IMG/VR virus record: IMGVR_UViG_3300027906_000072
Location: 1-32,858 of that record
DNA length: 32,858 nucleotides
Direction: 5' to 3' (one strand)
Source: a virus
Shown: piece by piece, positions 31,706 through 32,858 of the stretch
Layout: every line of letters begins with the position of its first letter
Numbering within the stretch: the first letter of the stretch is position 1
Made by a program: the position numbers and the translations under genes
The notes under the pieces: generated by a model
Database searches by the model: none
Told to the model about the DNA's origin: nothing
What the model saw: the letters and a program-made list of their open reading frames with translations, nothing else

Positions 31706-32858
31706 TTATACAATCCCGTTTTTATTTAGTATTTCGTAAATTTTTCCGGCTAGCAATTTTCTTAAAGCATTATTGCCTACCTGCTTATTTTCTCTACCGT
31801 AGTCAGTGTATATAGATAAGATATATTCTTCATTGATTACAAATGCCAAGTGAAGTGCTTGATTGTATTTTCTTGTGACGCCACCTTTGCCCCACATTTG
31901 CAAAGATCCTCCTCGACCACCAGATCTTTTAAATATTTCTCGATTGATAAAATCGAAAGTATCCTTTTCCGGCTGATTAGGTTTTTCAAATTTTGTTCTT
32001 AGTCCCTTGGTTAGTGCTTGGATTTCATCAAACACTGGTCTTAAAAAAGTATTAATAACGCTGCTCTCAAGAGCCCTTGGATCTATCTCTGGCTCTTTGG
32101 GCCGCGGCTCATCTAAGGACATTCCTGCTTCTTGTTCTCTTGCCTCTAAATCCTTCTTTAACTTTACAAATTCATCATATAAACCAGTTCTAGAAGATTC
32201 ATCATGGGCTAATTCATCAGCCTGGTAGATCAAGGACATAAATTTAAAAAAACCTAACGCTGTCTGTCGATTAGGGGCCACCCACTTTCCCTTGCGGGAC
32301 CCAATTCCCGCGCGACTTCTACAAATCCCAGGCAATAATTTTTCTAGACCCATGCCTTTTAGAAATTTTTCTTCTTCTTTTCTACTGACAATGCCCAATG
32401 AGAGCGACTTATCCGGCACCATCTGTCCTGTTTTCGGATCCTTTTTCAGCTTAGCTTTTCTTGTATATGATTGTCCCTGTGGACTAGTATAATCACCTCT
32501 ACATAACGACCTGAATATCTCATTCGATGAAGCACTTGACTTATGCTTTCCTCTTAGGGCTAGTTGATAAGCTTTGGAATAATCCAATAACATACTCAGT
32601 TCTTTATTTGTTAAGGCCATGCCTGTTCCTTTAAATTTCCTAAGCTGAGCTAAAGCCATTGGCAATTTTGGCATCGAGGCGCCATAGAAAACCTTTTCTG
32701 GATTTTGTTGATCTATTATTTGTCCGTCAACAGTTCCAAGGACGTAACCAACACTTCCTTTTTTGTATTCTAAATCCTGTCTTTCAATTATCAGTCTTAT
32801 TTTTTTCATTTCTTTTTTATCTTCTTCTTCTTCTTCTTCTTCTTCAACCCGCCGGCTG
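31706..32858 (-). CDS. serine beta-lactamase/PBP-fold-like protein (5' partial)
   Basis: On the - strand the frame is open through the window edge, so ATG 32807-32809 may be internal. Upstream codons encode SRRV, eight Glu and DKKE. Numbered from that ATG, the protein shows YGASMPKLPMAL with S45-x-x-K48, the nucleophile motif of serine beta-lactamases and DD-peptidases. SASSNEIF carries S94-x-N96, a candidate SxN motif. WGKGGV (306-311) carries K308-G-G, the KTG-equivalent strand, followed by QALHLAFVINEEYILSIYTDY. A long insert with a Pro/Glu-rich linker (about 220-260) separates them. It would act on penicilloyl or D-Ala-D-Ala type substrates if active, for example in wall degradation. The N-terminal domain is unseen. 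Assignment rests on these three motifs in order. Confidence 0.65.
   Translation of the reverse strand, partial: SRRVEEEEEEEEDKKEMKKIRLIIERQDLEYKKGSVGYVLGTVDGQIIDQQNPEKVFYGASMPKLPMALAQLRKFKGTGMALTNKELSMLLDYSKAYQLALRGKHKSSASSNEIFRSLCRGDYTSPQGQSYTRKAKLKKDPKTGQMVPDKSLSLGIVSRKEEEKFLKGMGLEKLLPGICRSRAGIGSRKGKWVAPNRQTALGFFKFMSLIYQADELAHDESSRTGLYDEFVKLKKDLEAREQEAGMSLDEPRPKEPEIDPRALESSVINTFLRPVFDEIQALTKGLRTKFEKPNQPEKDTFDFINREIFKRSGGRGGSLQMWGKGGVTRKYNQALHLAFVINEEYILSIYTDYGRENKQVGNNALRKLLAGKIYEILNKNGIV
32822..32845 (-). repeat. (GAA)8 microsatellite encoding poly-Glu
   Basis: Eight consecutive TTC on the + strand are GAA codons in the frame of the - strand gene. They give Glu8, flanked by Val and Asp-Lys-Lys-Glu. 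Trinucleotide runs of this kind can change length in frame by slippage and often mark a linker between domains. Confidence 0.85.

Noticed and set aside
31690-31720. Possible bidirectional terminator between the convergent genes
   Set aside because: No stable GC stem with a T-run was found in the few bases between the two stop codons.
1-32858. tRNA genes, CRISPR arrays, insertion sequences, integrase or attachment sites
   Set aside because: Intergenic gaps are too short for tRNAs or arrays, and no transposase or integrase motifs were seen in any real ORF.

Overview
The window looks like part of a large tailed-phage genome, probably a myovirus-type phage of a Gram-negative host. About 39 genes are packed on the + strand with 1 to 45 nt overlaps or very short gaps. 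A single gene at the right edge lies on the - strand. No rRNA, tRNA, IS element or CRISPR array was seen. The replication core is T4-like: gp32-type SSB, UvsX/RecA, 5'-3' exonuclease/RNase H, and a DnaB/gp41-type helicase. The polymerases are not T4-like. There is a full-length bacterial-type DNA polymerase III alpha (DnaE with a PHP domain) and a small exonuclease-less family A polymerase. A lipoprotein with MopE-like Cys/Asp repeats and a VWA domain resembles surface proteins common in Myxococcota, Bradymonadota and related former Deltaproteobacteria. That hints at the host but does not prove it.

Layout. 1-3848: end of an unknown gene, then two large probable virion proteins. 3829-6372: mini family A polymerase, a divergent tubulin/FtsZ-like protein and a PD-(D/E)XK nuclease-like protein, all overlapping. 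6369-11312: a promoter with a structured leader, then SSB, UvsX, terminator, HNH-AP2 endonuclease, exonuclease and helicase. 11313-13831: class II ribonucleotide reductase, a small GapR-like protein and a GroES-like co-chaperonin. 13903-17644: VWA/MopE-like lipoprotein, an unknown protein and a nucleotidyltransferase-like protein. 17451-21426: a consensus-like promoter inside a gene, a small ORF, DnaE and a 54-aa ORF. 21427-24334: L,D-transpeptidase-like protein, dUTPase, zinc-finger protein, IMPDH/GMP reductase-like enzyme and two small regulator-like proteins, one similar to sigma region 4. 24417-28579: acidic scaffold-like protein, terminator, ClpP-like protease and two probable structural or internal proteins. 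28588-31704: a strong promoter, GroEL, a coiled-coil/TM protein, unknown proteins, glutaredoxin and a small membrane protein. 31706-32858 (-): a serine beta-lactamase/PBP-fold-like protein whose reading frame runs off the window.

How the genes fit together. SSB, UvsX, exonuclease, helicase and the two polymerases would replicate and recombine the phage genome. NrdJ, glutaredoxin, dUTPase and the IMPDH/GMPR-like enzyme would reshape nucleotide pools. GroEL and GroES would fold phage proteins, with ClpP and the acidic protein possibly acting in head assembly. Sigma70-like promoters stand before the SSB, GapR-like, ClpP and GroEL genes, and inside the gene upstream of DnaE. They suggest early or middle expression by host RNA polymerase.

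The least expected element is the tubulin/FtsZ-like protein. It keeps the superfamily's overall order of motifs but has a degenerate GTP signature loop and no visible catalytic T7 aspartates. It is encoded inside the polymerase/nuclease cluster. All functional calls come from reading motifs by eye; no database search was run.
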